Origin: Candidatus Latescibacterota bacterium
GTDB taxonomy: Bacteria > Latescibacterota > UBA2968 > UBA8231
Direction: 5' to 3'
Length of the DNA: 64,000 nt
Assembly: GCA_022819745.1 (NCBI GenBank)
Contig: JAJEGS010000011.1
Coordinates: 1-64,000 of the forward strand
Part shown: in pieces, positions 49,958 through 57,207 of the stretch
Layout: the number at the start of each line of letters is the position of its first letter
Position numbering within the stretch: the stretch's first letter is position 1
Made by a program: the position numbers and the translations under genes
Notes under the pieces: generated by a model
Databases searched by the model: none
What the model was told of the DNA's origin: nothing
Seen by the model: only the letters and a program-made list of their open reading frames with translations

Positions 49958-50004
49958 AAGAGGCCGTGGCGCGAAAATGAAAACGCGCTGCGGCCTCTTT
50001 TTTT
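49958..50004 (+). terminator. Strong rho-independent terminator
   Basis: Arms AAGAGGCCGTGGCGC (49958-49972) and GCGCTGCGGCCTCTT (49985-49999), 13 of 15 pairs, followed by a T-run to 50004. It closes the structured transcript. Confidence 0.85.
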
Positions 50005-50037
50005 GTGAAAAATGCTTGACATTGTATCAGGGTTATA

Positions 50038-50053
50038 CTGAACTTTTGTTCAG
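50038..50053. promoter_or_regulatory. Palindrome with GAAC-N4-GTTC core
   Basis: CTGAAC-TTTT-GTTCAG, a perfect 6-bp-arm palindrome just upstream of a small gene. The core equals the LexA box of Gram-positive bacteria, but many regulators use similar sites, so the identity of the binder is open. Confidence 0.4.
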
Positions 50054-50084
50054 GTAAAAAGAGTGCTGAAACGGAACCGAAAAA

Positions 50085-50417
50085 ATGAAAACCAACGACA
50101 AAACACGACACTTCAACACCGCCCCTTGGGACTTTGCCCACGGCGGTGCCAAGATGCGCGTTGCGACCAGGGCCGGCCGGGTCATCGACGCGCGACAGCG
50201 CTTCGCCGCTTTGCGGCGCGGCATAGACAGCGGGGCGTTGCCGCCCACCCCGGGCGGACGGCAGCGGGTCTGCGCGACATTCACCAAGCCAACCAAGGAC
50301 CTCATCGCAAGGAGCAACTACACTATGCGACGCGAGATCATCAACCAAGGACTGATGTACGTACTCATCAGCCTATTTGTATTCGCGATGATACCGCTCC
50401 TGCGCTTCCTCAGCTAA
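50085..50417 (+). CDS. Small hypothetical membrane protein
   Basis: The frame encodes 110 residues: a basic, polar N-terminal part (MKTNDKTRHFNTAPWDFAHG ...) and a C-terminal hydrophobic helix (LMYVLISLFVFAMIPLLRFL). An in-frame ATG at 50325 has a better ribosome binding site (AAGGAG, 10 nt away) and would give a 30-residue single-span peptide. Which start is used cannot be decided from sequence. It follows a palindrome that may be an operator and precedes a 13-bp hairpin. No family is recognised. Confidence 0.4.
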   Translation: MKTNDKTRHFNTAPWDFAHGGAKMRVATRAGRVIDARQRFAALRRGIDSGALPPTPGGRQRVCATFTKPTKDLIARSNYTMRREIINQGLMYVLISLFVFAMIPLLRFLS

Positions 50418-50452
50418 TGGCTATTTGACGCGCAGCGGCATTGCGAATCCGG

Positions 50453-50484
50453 CCTGGGGCAGCGGCAGCGACCGCTGCCCCAGG
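50453..50484 (+). terminator. GC-rich hairpin without T-run
   Basis: CCTGGGGCAGCGG-CAGCGA-CCGCTGCCCCAGG, a perfect 13-bp stem 36 nt after the small gene and 39 nt before the DUF5916 gene. The absence of a T-run means it could be an attenuator, mRNA-stabilising hairpin or Rho-type pause site. Confidence 0.55.
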
Positions 50485-50522
50485 GCTATCAACCCCCTCG
50501 ACCTTAGGACACAGAAAGAAAC

Positions 50523-52976
50523 ATGCAAAATCGCAAGACAGACGTATGTCCTCGGCTGATCAACTGGCTGTATTGTTTGGCCTCGGTGGCCTGTGCGGTC
50601 CTCGGCCCTCGCGGTCTGCACGCTCACCAAGCGCCCGACCGTGCGCTCGACGCCGTGCGTATAGAAGATACTCGCCCGCAGATCGACGGCGTGCTCGACG
50701 ACTCGGTGTGGCAGCAGGCCCCGATTTTTACGGGTTTTGTCCAGCGCGAGCCAGAGGAGGGGCAGCTAGCGAGCGAAAAGACTACCGTACAGTTGGCGTA
50801 CGACGACGAGGCGCTCTACGTGGGGATCATGGCCTACGATTCGGCCCCCGAGCAGATCGTCTCGCGCTTGGTGCGCCGCGACCAGTGGACCGAAGCCGAT
50901 TGGATTCAAGTTAGCTTGGACACGCATCACGACCACCAGACGGGCTACGCCTTTGCGGTGTATGCCGGTGGATCGATCTACGACGCTGTAATCAAGGATT
51001 ACGGTTGGGACAACGACACTTGGAACGGCGTGTGGGAATCCGCGCATGTTATCGGCGCAGAGGGATGGAGCGTGGAGTTTGCCATCCCGTTCCACAACCT
51101 CCGCTTTAGCAGCGGCGGGGACTGGGGCATCAACGTCGCCCGCTATATCAGCCGCAAGAAGGAACAGGCCTTCTGGGTCATGGTTCCGCGCAAGGAAAGC
51201 GGTTCGGTCTCGCGCTTTGCCCACCTAGAGGGCTTAGCGGACATCGAATCTAAGCGCACGCTGAAACTTTTGCCCTACTCGGTGGGCCGCTCCACCGTGG
51301 CGGATACGCGCGAATTATTCGGCAGTGCCGGCGCGGACTTGCGCTATGGGCTGTCGTCGAATGTGTCGCTCAACGCCACAATCAACCCGGATTTCGGCCA
51401 AGTGGAAGCCGACCCGGCCGAGCTCAACCTCTCGGTCTTTGAGACGTTTCAGGATGAGCGCCGCCCCTTCTTCGTGGAGGACGGCGAGGCGTTTGAGACT
51501 CCAATTGACCTGTTCTACTCGCGGCGCATTGGCCGTCAGCCCGGCTATCACTCGCTGCCCGACGGCCACGACGCGCTCAACGAGAGCGAATCCACCACCA
51601 TTTTGGGCGCAGCCAAGCTGACGGGCAAGACCGCGTCCAAGACCACTTTTGGGCTGCTGACGGCGCTTACTGCCAAAGAGTACGCGCGCGTTGAGACGAC
51701 CATGGTGCGTGAGGTGTCCGGCGAGGAGTACCAAGAGCGCAGCAACTTCCTCGTCGAGCCGCGCACCCACTTTCTCGTCGGTCGCGTCAAGCAGGATCTA
51801 TTTGCTGGCAACTCGCACGTCGGCCTCTTGGGCACGGCTGTGCAGCGCGACCGCGCGCGCGATGCCTATACCGGCGGCGTAGATTGGACTCTCAAGTGGC
51901 GCGACAATGGATACACCTTTTGGGGCCAGTTCGCCGGCAGCCGCGCCACGGTGGATGACCAGCGCCGCAGCGGTTTGGGCAATATGGCGGTTTTGAGCAA
52001 AAATAGCGGCTGGTTGCGCGGCGAGCTTTGGTGGGAGGCCTATTCGCGGCATTTCGAGATCGACGACCTTGGCTTCCAATGGCGCAGCGACTTCTACAAC
52101 CCCTGGCTCTGGATCCAACTGCGCAAGGAAGAGGACTGGGCCATCTTTCGCCGCAATTTCTACAACTTCAACCGCTGGGGCACGTGGAACTTCGACCGCA
52201 CCAACCTGCAAAACGGCTTTGACTTCAACACTCACCACCAGTTCAAAAACTACTGGTGGGTCCACTTCGACTACTACCACATGTGGCGGTCCTTCGATGA
52301 TCTCGACACCCGCGGCGGCCCTCTAATCGCGAGGCCGGCAAGCGACGGCTTTGAGATTGAGATAGAAAGCGACGACCGCTTCATGGTCAGCGGCTGGGTC
52401 GAGTACGAGTGGGACGGCAACTCGGCTGGCAGCACCCACCGCAAGGTCTCCGGCAGCATCCGCATCCGGCCGACTTCGCGGTTCGAGATCAGTCTGCGGC
52501 CGCGCTATAGTTGGAATTTCAACGATGCCCAATGGGTCGAAAATTTTGATATGGACGGCGACGGAGAAGACGATCAATTCGTGTACGGTGAGCTAGACAG
52601 CCAAACCCTCGATCTGACGACGCGGGCCAACATTCTCTTCAGCCGCGACTTGAGCTTGGAGCTCTATATCCAGCCTTTTATTAGTGCGGGTCAGTATTCC
52701 AACTTCAAGGAGCTGGCGCAGCCGAGTTCCTACTCGTTTGTCGCGCATCCCGGCCCGGAGGAAAATCCTGATTTTCGCAACCGCTCGCTGCACAGCAACG
52801 CCGTCCTGCGCTGGGAGTACAAGCCGGGCAGCACCCTGTTCATCGTCTGGTCGCAGTTCCGCCACGACGACTCCGACTGGGGAGCGTTTCGCCCTGGGTA
52901 CAACCTGCGGCGCAGCTTTGTAGATGAGGGGACCAATATCTTCTTGGTGAAGTTCAACTATTGGCTGAACATCTAG
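50523..52976 (+). CDS. CBM9-like/DUF5916 outer-membrane protein
   Basis: An 817-residue exported protein. After a signal region (LYCLASVACAVLGPRGLHA), residues about 45-230 form a carbohydrate-binding-module-9-like domain: IDGVLDDSVWQQAPIFTGFVQREP, then DEALYVGIMAYD and EGWSVEFAIPFHNLRF. The rest is DUF5916, recognisable from NPDFGQVEADPAELNLSVFETFQDERRPFFVE and IGR, and is rich in alternating aromatic beta strands ending with Trp/Phe-type termini, consistent with an outer-membrane barrel. These proteins are widespread in FCB bacteria and probably bind or import glycans. Start follows AGAAAGAAAC, a weak site. Confidence 0.87.
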   Translation: MQNRKTDVCPRLINWLYCLASVACAVLGPRGLHAHQAPDRALDAVRIEDTRPQIDGVLDDSVWQQAPIFTGFVQREPEEGQLASEKTTVQLAYDDEALYVGIMAYDSAPEQIVSRLVRRDQWTEADWIQVSLDTHHDHQTGYAFAVYAGGSIYDAVIKDYGWDNDTWNGVWESAHVIGAEGWSVEFAIPFHNLRFSSGGDWGINVARYISRKKEQAFWVMVPRKESGSVSRFAHLEGLADIESKRTLKLLPYSVGRSTVADTRELFGSAGADLRYGLSSNVSLNATINPDFGQVEADPAELNLSVFETFQDERRPFFVEDGEAFETPIDLFYSRRIGRQPGYHSLPDGHDALNESESTTILGAAKLTGKTASKTTFGLLTALTAKEYARVETTMVREVSGEEYQERSNFLVEPRTHFLVGRVKQDLFAGNSHVGLLGTAVQRDRARDAYTGGVDWTLKWRDNGYTFWGQFAGSRATVDDQRRSGLGNMAVLSKNSGWLRGELWWEAYSRHFEIDDLGFQWRSDFYNPWLWIQLRKEEDWAIFRRNFYNFNRWGTWNFDRTNLQNGFDFNTHHQFKNYWWVHFDYYHMWRSFDDLDTRGGPLIARPASDGFEIEIESDDRFMVSGWVEYEWDGNSAGSTHRKVSGSIRIRPTSRFEISLRPRYSWNFNDAQWVENFDMDGDGEDDQFVYGELDSQTLDLTTRANILFSRDLSLELYIQPFISAGQYSNFKELAQPSSYSFVAHPGPEENPDFRNRSLHSNAVLRWEYKPGSTLFIVWSQFRHDDSDWGAFRPGYNLRRSFVDEGTNIFLVKFNYWLNI

Positions 52977-52995
52977 GACGGGGATGTAGTTGCCT

Positions 52996-53097
52996 TGTCA
53001 TGCTGAGGGAGCCGATAGGCGGATGAAGTATCTTTTACCTAATCGATCTCCCGGGTAGGAGATGCTTCGACTCCGCCGCGCTCCGCTCAGCATGACA
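52996..53097. repeat. Dispersed GTCATGCTGAG inverted repeat, copy 1
   Basis: TGTCATGCTGAG (52996-53007) pairs with CTCAGCATGACA (53086-53097); inside are GGAGATGCTTCGACTCCG-type bases also found in the element at 58736-58892. It lies between the DUF5916 and dehydrogenase genes. Confidence 0.75.
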
Positions 53098-53142
53098 GGG
53101 CCATGAGGATCTGCCGAAGGACCACCACGCGTACGCGACGAT

Positions 53143-54195
53143 TCAGGGAGCTTCTAAAAAGCTCCACAGCGCGTCGAAGCGCGCTCCTTCAATCGGCTCT
53201 CGCAGCACTGAATTGACGCCTTTTTCCGCCATGTAGCGCGGTGTAAACGCCAGCCCCTTTTGCAGTGCCGTGCGCTCCAGCCCCATTTGCCTAGGCCGCC
53301 AGCGCACCTGACAGCGGTCCAGCCGCTTTGCCAACCCCTCGGTATCCCCCGCGCAACACCACGTGATAATCATCGCCCCCAAGGCCACGAGTTCGCCGTG
53401 GATCCAAGTCCGTCGGTTAGCCGTCTCCAGCGCGATCCAGAACGGGTGGTCGCCGCTTTCCGTGGGGGCCTTTAGCTGCTGGCTATCGCGTTCCTTAATC
53501 CGCTGCGCGATGTTGGCCACGCTCGTCTCGGTCATGCGCCCGTTGGCATCGAGCGTTGCGGCAAAAGAACTGGCGATTGACTCGTGATGGGCTACCTGCT
53601 GTGCCGCCAGCGCCGGGTCGAACGCCGCTTGCCCCAGCGCCGCCCGCCGCCACTCTTCTAGCCCCGCATGGCCGCAGAGGATGTCGCCCAGCCCGGCGGT
53701 GTGCAAGTAATCCGGTGCCTTGAGGACCACATCGACATCCACGAGCACGTATAGGCAGTCCACCCACGGCCAGTCGTCCAAATCGCCCACGGTCTGATAG
53801 CCGTCCCACCGCGCCACGTGGCTATGGATTATCGCCCCGGAAGAGAGGATCGTCGGCACCAAGATCAGCTCGGCGTCCTTATCCAAGGCCACGAACTTGG
53901 AAGCGTCGAGGGCCTTGCCGCCGCCCAAGCCGATGACCAGCTCGATCCCGGCTGGCAGCCGGTCGCTGAGGTCCTGCTGATGCGCCGAGTCCAGCCACTC
54001 GGCAAAGACCACGCCCGCTGGCTCGCGCACGAGGTAGTCTTGGGCCGCGGCGTACGCGCTGGGTGTGGTGACAATCGCATACGCTGGCCAGTGGGCGCTT
54101 GCTCGTTGCAACAGGCCGCGGGCGACGCGCATGTCGTATTCAGCAGCCGGTTTGCACTGGCGGCCCATAGACCAGCCTCGATTGGTTTTAGGCAT
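53143..54195 (-). CDS. Iron-containing alcohol-dehydrogenase-fold protein, glycerol-1-phosphate-dehydrogenase-like
   Basis: A 350-residue dehydroquinate-synthase/Fe-ADH-fold enzyme. The NAD-binding GLGGGKALDASKFVA, the loop PTILSSGAIIHS, the metal ligand GLGDILCGH (Asp) and the late ESGDHPFW plus IHGELVALGAMI (His ligands) follow the glycerol-1-phosphate dehydrogenase/AraM layout (PT-x-x-S, SGxxH, HGExVxxG) more than that of glycerol dehydrogenase. If so, it reduces dihydroxyacetone phosphate to sn-glycerol-1-phosphate, the archaeal lipid backbone. A related sugar-phosphate substrate is possible. Start at 54195 has AGGAG; an upstream Met at 54219 does not. Confidence 0.7.
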   Translation of the reverse strand: MPKTNRGWSMGRQCKPAAEYDMRVARGLLQRASAHWPAYAIVTTPSAYAAAQDYLVREPAGVVFAEWLDSAHQQDLSDRLPAGIELVIGLGGGKALDASKFVALDKDAELILVPTILSSGAIIHSHVARWDGYQTVGDLDDWPWVDCLYVLVDVDVVLKAPDYLHTAGLGDILCGHAGLEEWRRAALGQAAFDPALAAQQVAHHESIASSFAATLDANGRMTETSVANIAQRIKERDSQQLKAPTESGDHPFWIALETANRRTWIHGELVALGAMIITWCCAGDTEGLAKRLDRCQVRWRPRQMGLERTALQKGLAFTPRYMAEKGVNSVLREPIEGARFDALWSFLEAP

Positions 54196-54409
54196 TTGTT
54201 CTCCTAGCTTCTTAGGCAAAGCAAACCATTGCTTTTGTGCTTGCTATTGCACAACAATATACAAGCCCTCTTTGCGCCGCCAACGCATCTTTCCAAGTCC
54301 AAAATCCTATATCTACTGCCCACATCGCCCGCGCCGCAGCGAGCGGTTTTGAGAGCCACCGCAAAATGCTGATATTATACAACATCCGCTCCTTCACAGG
54401 GTTACTACT

Positions 54410-55366
54410 ATGCGCTCTCTGTTACTGTTCTTCGCCCTCGCTCTTGCGGGCTGCTATGCAGCCTCGCTCGGGCCCGATCCCTTGGGCCATTTTGCCGCGC
54501 GCACCGACCACCTCCACCGCTTAGAGCCGCTCGGCGAGCGCATCTTGCACGGGGCTGCGCTCAGCTATGGGCCGCTCGACCCCGAAGAGCGCACGCGCCC
54601 GCTCATCTATGCGGTGTACTACGAGCTCCACGACCTGCCCTACGACTGGCATTTGGCGTTGCTCGCCAATCTGGACCAGCACGTAGGGTACGGCTTGCCC
54701 CAAATTGACCTCGGTTTTAACTCCGCCGGCCAGCCCTACGACGCGGCCATTGCCGAGGGCCAACTCGACGAGGCGATTGAGCGGCTCTGCTGGGGGTTGC
54801 AGCAGCTAGAGCGCCCGGTTTTGCTGCGGTTGGGCTATGAGTTCAATAGCTCTTGGCGCGCCTATGAGGCGACGAGCTACGTCGAGGCTTGGCGGCGCAT
54901 AGCGCAAACGCTGCGGGGTCGCTGGGGCTTGGACCACGTGGCGCTGGTATGGACGCACAAGGAAGACGGCGGCTCCGATTACTTGGCCTGCTATCCGGGA
55001 GATGAGTACGTCGATTGGTGGTCGATTGACGTGGCCGCGCCGCAAGATCTGCGCCGCAGCCGTGCCTTTGTCGAGGCGGCGCAGGAGCGCGGCTACCCCG
55101 TGCTCGTCGGCGTGGTCACGCCCGTTACCACCGACCTAGGCCGGGCCGAGCAGGCGTGGCCCCATTGGTTCATCCCCTTTCTCCGCTTTTTGCGCCACCA
55201 CCCCAACATCAAGGCATTTACCTATATAGACTGGGACTGGTCGCAGGCGGAGCGCTTTGTTGATCCCATACTCTTCGCGCGCTATCGCAGCGAGCTGACG
55301 CACCCGATTTACCTACACGCGGCCGCGCCCGGCGAGTTGCGCTGGAACCTAAATCTCGATCCCTAG
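54410..55366 (+). CDS. GH26-like lipoprotein with a missing nucleophile
   Basis: A 318-residue lipoprotein: the lipobox LAGC gives Cys15. The body is a TIM barrel of glycoside hydrolase family 26 type. The acid/base strand is RPVLLRLGYEFNSSW (Glu144), followed by WRRIAQTLR and ALVWTHKEDGG and the YPGDEYVDWWSID stretch. The strand that normally carries the nucleophile (K-P-x-x-x-x-E-x-G) reads YPVLVGVVTPVT here, with no Glu. It may be a non-catalytic binder or use a different residue. It is followed 20 bp later by an amidohydrolase gene. Confidence 0.75.
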   Translation: MRSLLLFFALALAGCYAASLGPDPLGHFAARTDHLHRLEPLGERILHGAALSYGPLDPEERTRPLIYAVYYELHDLPYDWHLALLANLDQHVGYGLPQIDLGFNSAGQPYDAAIAEGQLDEAIERLCWGLQQLERPVLLRLGYEFNSSWRAYEATSYVEAWRRIAQTLRGRWGLDHVALVWTHKEDGGSDYLACYPGDEYVDWWSIDVAAPQDLRRSRAFVEAAQERGYPVLVGVVTPVTTDLGRAEQAWPHWFIPFLRFLRHHPNIKAFTYIDWDWSQAERFVDPILFARYRSELTHPIYLHAAAPGELRWNLNLDP

Positions 55367-55385
55367 CTTAGAGAAAGGACTACAG

Positions 55386-56264
55386 ATGGATAAAGTCGAT
55401 GTACACGTTCACGTCTTCGACCTGCCGAGCGAGCGGTTTCCCCGCGAACTGAGCAGCCTCGCACCGGCCGATCGCGCCTGTCCGATTGAGGCGCTGATAG
55501 CCGACATGGATGCTTCGGGTATCGACCGCGCCGTGCTGATCGAAATGAACGGCACCGAGATCGAGCAGCACGCCTATGTCACGCATTGCGTACAGACGTG
55601 GCCCGACCGCTTTACGGCGACGGGTTTGATCGACATGGGCGACCCGAACCCGCCCGCCCGCCTGCGTGAGCTCGTCGCCGCCACTGGGATTGAGGGGATC
55701 CGGCTGGGGGCGTTGGGGGATCCGGCCGCACAGCGGGCCGAGGACCTGGCGACCTACGCAATCTTTGAGTGTGCGGACGAGTTGGGGCTCAACATCAACA
55801 TCTACACCGGCGGTGCCCAGTTCCCCTGCATCGAACTGCTGGCCGCGGCTTTTCCCGGCGTGAACATTTCCCTCGACCATCTCGGCGTGATGCCAACCAC
55901 GCCCAATGAGCCAGACCAATGGGGCCGCCCCCGCTTTAACGCCGAGCCGCTGCCACCGGCCAACTATCCGCAAGTGATGGCACTGTCGCGCTTTCCCAAC
56001 GTCTATGTCAAAATTTCAGGGGAGTACGCGTTTTCCAAGGTGCCTTGGCCCTACGGGGATATGCAGTCCATGGTCGAGGATGTGTATCGGGCCTATGGCG
56101 CGGATCGGATGATGTGGTGTACGGATTCGCCGTGGATTGTGGTGGAGCCGGGCTACCAGAAACTGGTGGATTTGCTCGACTGCCATCTGCCGGATATTTC
56201 CGCGGCGGAGAAGGAGATGATTATGGGGGGGACGGCGATGAAGCTGTGGTTTAGGGGGCGCTAG
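55386..56264 (+). CDS. Amidohydrolase-family TIM barrel (amidohydrolase_2)
   Basis: A 292-residue metal-dependent hydrolase/decarboxylase. It begins DKVDVHVHVFDLP (HxH metal motif, residues 7-9), then GIEGIRLGALGD, NISLDHLGVMP (His) and MMWCTDSPW (Asp). This is the pattern of 2-pyrone-4,6-dicarboxylate lactonases and aminocarboxymuconate decarboxylases. In uncultured sugar-degrading bacteria such genes are often linked to lactone hydrolysis of sugar acids. Good ribosome binding site AAAGGA. The substrate is not determinable. Confidence 0.85.
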   Translation: MDKVDVHVHVFDLPSERFPRELSSLAPADRACPIEALIADMDASGIDRAVLIEMNGTEIEQHAYVTHCVQTWPDRFTATGLIDMGDPNPPARLRELVAATGIEGIRLGALGDPAAQRAEDLATYAIFECADELGLNINIYTGGAQFPCIELLAAAFPGVNISLDHLGVMPTTPNEPDQWGRPRFNAEPLPPANYPQVMALSRFPNVYVKISGEYAFSKVPWPYGDMQSMVEDVYRAYGADRMMWCTDSPWIVVEPGYQKLVDLLDCHLPDISAAEKEMIMGGTAMKLWFRGR

Positions 56265-56304
56265 GGGATGGCTCTGAAATCTATGCCGTACGGAAGCTGA
56301 ACGG

Positions 56305-57102
56305 ATGAATCGGTATTCTGTTGGCTACGATGAGCGCACGGCTGGTTTCTTCCAAGAGCGCACAGCCGACACGCACGCTCAGTTTCTTCTGGAGTACCTC
56401 GTGCCCGGGATGGCTCTCTTAGACGGTGGATGTGGGCCTGGGACCATAACCAAAGGACTCGCAGAGATCGTGGCACCTGGGCGCGTCGTAGGAATCGACA
56501 GAGAGCCGAGTCAAATCGATCTTGCTCAGGGCCTCACCGATGGATTCCCTACAATCGAGTTCAGAACGGACGATCTTTGCAGCCTGGCTGCTGATGACGA
56601 GTCCTTCGACGTCGTCTTCGTTCACGGAGTCCTAGAACACATCGCCGACCCAGAGCAAGCTATCTCTGAGATTCGCCGAGTACTGAAATCGGGAGGGCTA
56701 GTAGGCTCCAGACACGCCGACTTCGGAGGATTCCTGCTTGAGCCTACGCCTGAGCCGCTTGGGAAATTTTCGCAGTTATTCATCGAACTGATGAAACGAA
56801 ATGGCGGCGATCCGTACTGTGGACGTCGCCAGCCGGGACTATTCCGCAAGGCAGGATTCGAGATTGTCAAGGTTTCCGCGTCGTATGACTGTTGGACGCC
56901 GGATGCGGAGTCCACGCGGAGAAACGCGCACTTTCTGGCAGAGTTGTGCGGCGACTCTGAATTCTCTGAGCAGCTTGTGGAATACGGACTAGCGGACAAA
57001 CGGGTCTTGGCTCAACTAAAGTCATCATTTCTCACGTGGGGCGAGATGCCAGAGGCGTTTGCCGCAGAAGCGTGGAGCGAGCTCGTCGCCAGAAAAGCGT
57101 GA
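56305..57102 (+). CDS. Class I SAM-dependent methyltransferase
   Basis: A 265-residue methyltransferase. Motif I is LLDGGCGPGTITKGLAE (residues 38-54), motif II is GRVVGIDREPSQ, and the region FDVVFVHGVLEHIADPEQA is motif IV with the usual H-V-L-E-H. It belongs to the UbiE/methyltransferase_11 branch acting on small molecules. Nothing in the neighbourhood tells the substrate. It is somewhat less GC-rich than the flanking genes and could be acquired. It is convergent with the PcfJ-like gene. Confidence 0.87.
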   Translation: MNRYSVGYDERTAGFFQERTADTHAQFLLEYLVPGMALLDGGCGPGTITKGLAEIVAPGRVVGIDREPSQIDLAQGLTDGFPTIEFRTDDLCSLAADDESFDVVFVHGVLEHIADPEQAISEIRRVLKSGGLVGSRHADFGGFLLEPTPEPLGKFSQLFIELMKRNGGDPYCGRRQPGLFRKAGFEIVKVSASYDCWTPDAESTRRNAHFLAELCGDSEFSEQLVEYGLADKRVLAQLKSSFLTWGEMPEAFAAEAWSELVARKA

Positions 57103-57207
57103 GTTCGGGTTCTGCCGACAATCCCGAAGAGCGCCGTTTTTACGCGGCTTGAACGACTCCCGCCCCAGACATCTGCCATCTCGCGTCCACTGCGCGTCCA
57201 GGGCTGG

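Larger units (their letters stand above)
49720..50005 (+). ncRNA. Candidate structured RNA ending in a rho-independent terminator
   Basis: The roughly 285-nt stretch folds by eye into many stems: a long-range 11-bp stem (49780-49790 with 49849-49859, one G-U) closing over hairpins ATGCGC/GCGCAT (49802-49821) and ATAGA/TCTAT (49820-49841). Next come AGCTGC/GCAGCT (49861-49878), GGGG/CCCC (49908-49921) and AGCTCG/CGAG(A)GCT (49928-49947), ending in a strong terminator. No known RNA class (6S, tmRNA, SRP, RNase P, common riboswitches) was recognised. A 51-codon frame lies inside it, so a leader or small mRNA is the alternative. Confidence 0.45.

Noticed and set aside
50016..50039. TTGACA and TATACT looking like a strong sigma-70 promoter
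   Set aside because: The spacer is only 12 bp, too short for sigma-70; the TATACT also runs into the palindrome. Left out as a promoter.
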